Of a stretch of 64,000 bases of DNA, positions 63,875 through 64,000 are shown in pieces. The notes below the pieces were generated by a model. It was not told where the DNA came from. It was given only the letters and a program-made list of their open reading frames with translations, and did not search any database. The translations under genes were made by a program, and so were the position numbers. Numbering within the stretch: position 1 is the first letter of the stretch; every line of letters begins with the position of its first letter. The stretch is from Nitrospirillum amazonense. GTDB lineage: Bacteria > Pseudomonadota > Alphaproteobacteria > Azospirillales > Azospirillaceae. The stretch is taken from contig NZ_VITV01000003.1 in assembly GCF_007828035.1 (NCBI RefSeq), forward strand, positions 248,001-312,000. The letters are read 5' to 3'.

Positions 63875-64000
63875 GACCGCGCGGCCCTCACCTGCTGGGC
63901 GGCGCTGTGCAGGGGTCTGTGGGTCCACAGCTCCTGGATGGCTTCCAGGCTCCGGCCTTTGGTTTCCGGCACGAAGCGCCAGACGAACAGGGCGGACAAC
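63871..64000 (-). CDS. Sugar-porter (MFS) transporter, C-terminal end only
   Basis: The gene enters from beyond the right edge; only about 42 C-terminal residues are visible. The ending FVWRFVPETKGRSLEAIQEL is the hallmark PETKGRSLEE motif after helix 12 of the MFS sugar porter family. The stop overlaps the epimerase ATG. The sugar cannot be determined. Confidence 0.82.
   Translation of the reverse strand, partial: LSALFVWRFVPETKGRSLEAIQELWTHRPLHSAAQQVRAARS

Overview
The window is high-GC DNA from an alphaproteobacterium, most likely Rhodospirillales/Azospirillaceae (Azospirillum/Nitrospirillum-like). The evidence is the protein family mix: FlaF, a MucR/Ros regulator, an HpnC-like protein, TatABC next to serS-surE-pcm, a MASE1/CHASE hybrid kinase, TrmFO and NodQ-type CysNC. 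This placement rests on protein resemblance only. I see no tRNA or rRNA genes, insertion sequences, prophage or CRISPR array.

Layout. 1-3185: end of propionyl-CoA carboxylase alpha and methylmalonyl-CoA mutase (propionyl-CoA to succinyl-CoA). 3.3-14.5 kb: scattered single genes (DUF3422, zinc alcohol dehydrogenase, sulfotransferase, GerW-like protein, CocE-type hydrolase) and a 1491-residue hybrid histidine kinase. 14.8-17.7 kb: cysD-cysNC, making APS and PAPS. 17.9-22.1 kb: a MacAB-like efflux operon (HlyD adaptor, ATPase, two FtsX permeases). 22.2-32.6 kb: flagellar region with flaF behind a sigma-54 promoter and a 356-nt structured leader, then flgE and flgK-flgL-93aa on the minus strand, each behind a near-consensus sigma-54 promoter. 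32.8-38.8 kb: minus-strand series tatA-tatB-tatC-serS-surE-pcm-nlpD. 39-42.5 kb: two small membrane proteins, an ArsR-like regulator, trmFO and a squalene/phytoene-synthase-like protein.

42.6-50.3 kb is the most interesting part. A TonB-dependent receptor, WrbA, an alpha/beta hydrolase, an IclR regulator, a CaiB/BaiF CoA-transferase, a citrate-synthase-like protein and a VOC protein form a compact catabolic island. Three promoter regions there share a two-site operator: a strong 13-bp palindrome TTCG-N5-CGAA next to the start codon and a weaker copy exactly 19 bp farther upstream. This implies one regulon, probably controlled by the IclR protein. The substrate is unknown; the enzyme set suggests a phenolic or quinone-forming compound processed to CoA esters.

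50.4-64 kb holds an HpnC paralogue, sodB, a Mth938-like protein, yajC (without secDF beside it), a DUF815 ATPase, a MucR regulator with altered metal ligands, an orphan TorT-like protein, a DUF1800-DUF1501 pair (the second with a Tat signal), an HD protein coupled to a TPR/glycosyltransferase-like protein, a CadD-like transporter, and an aldose 1-epimerase after a sugar transporter cut by the window edge.
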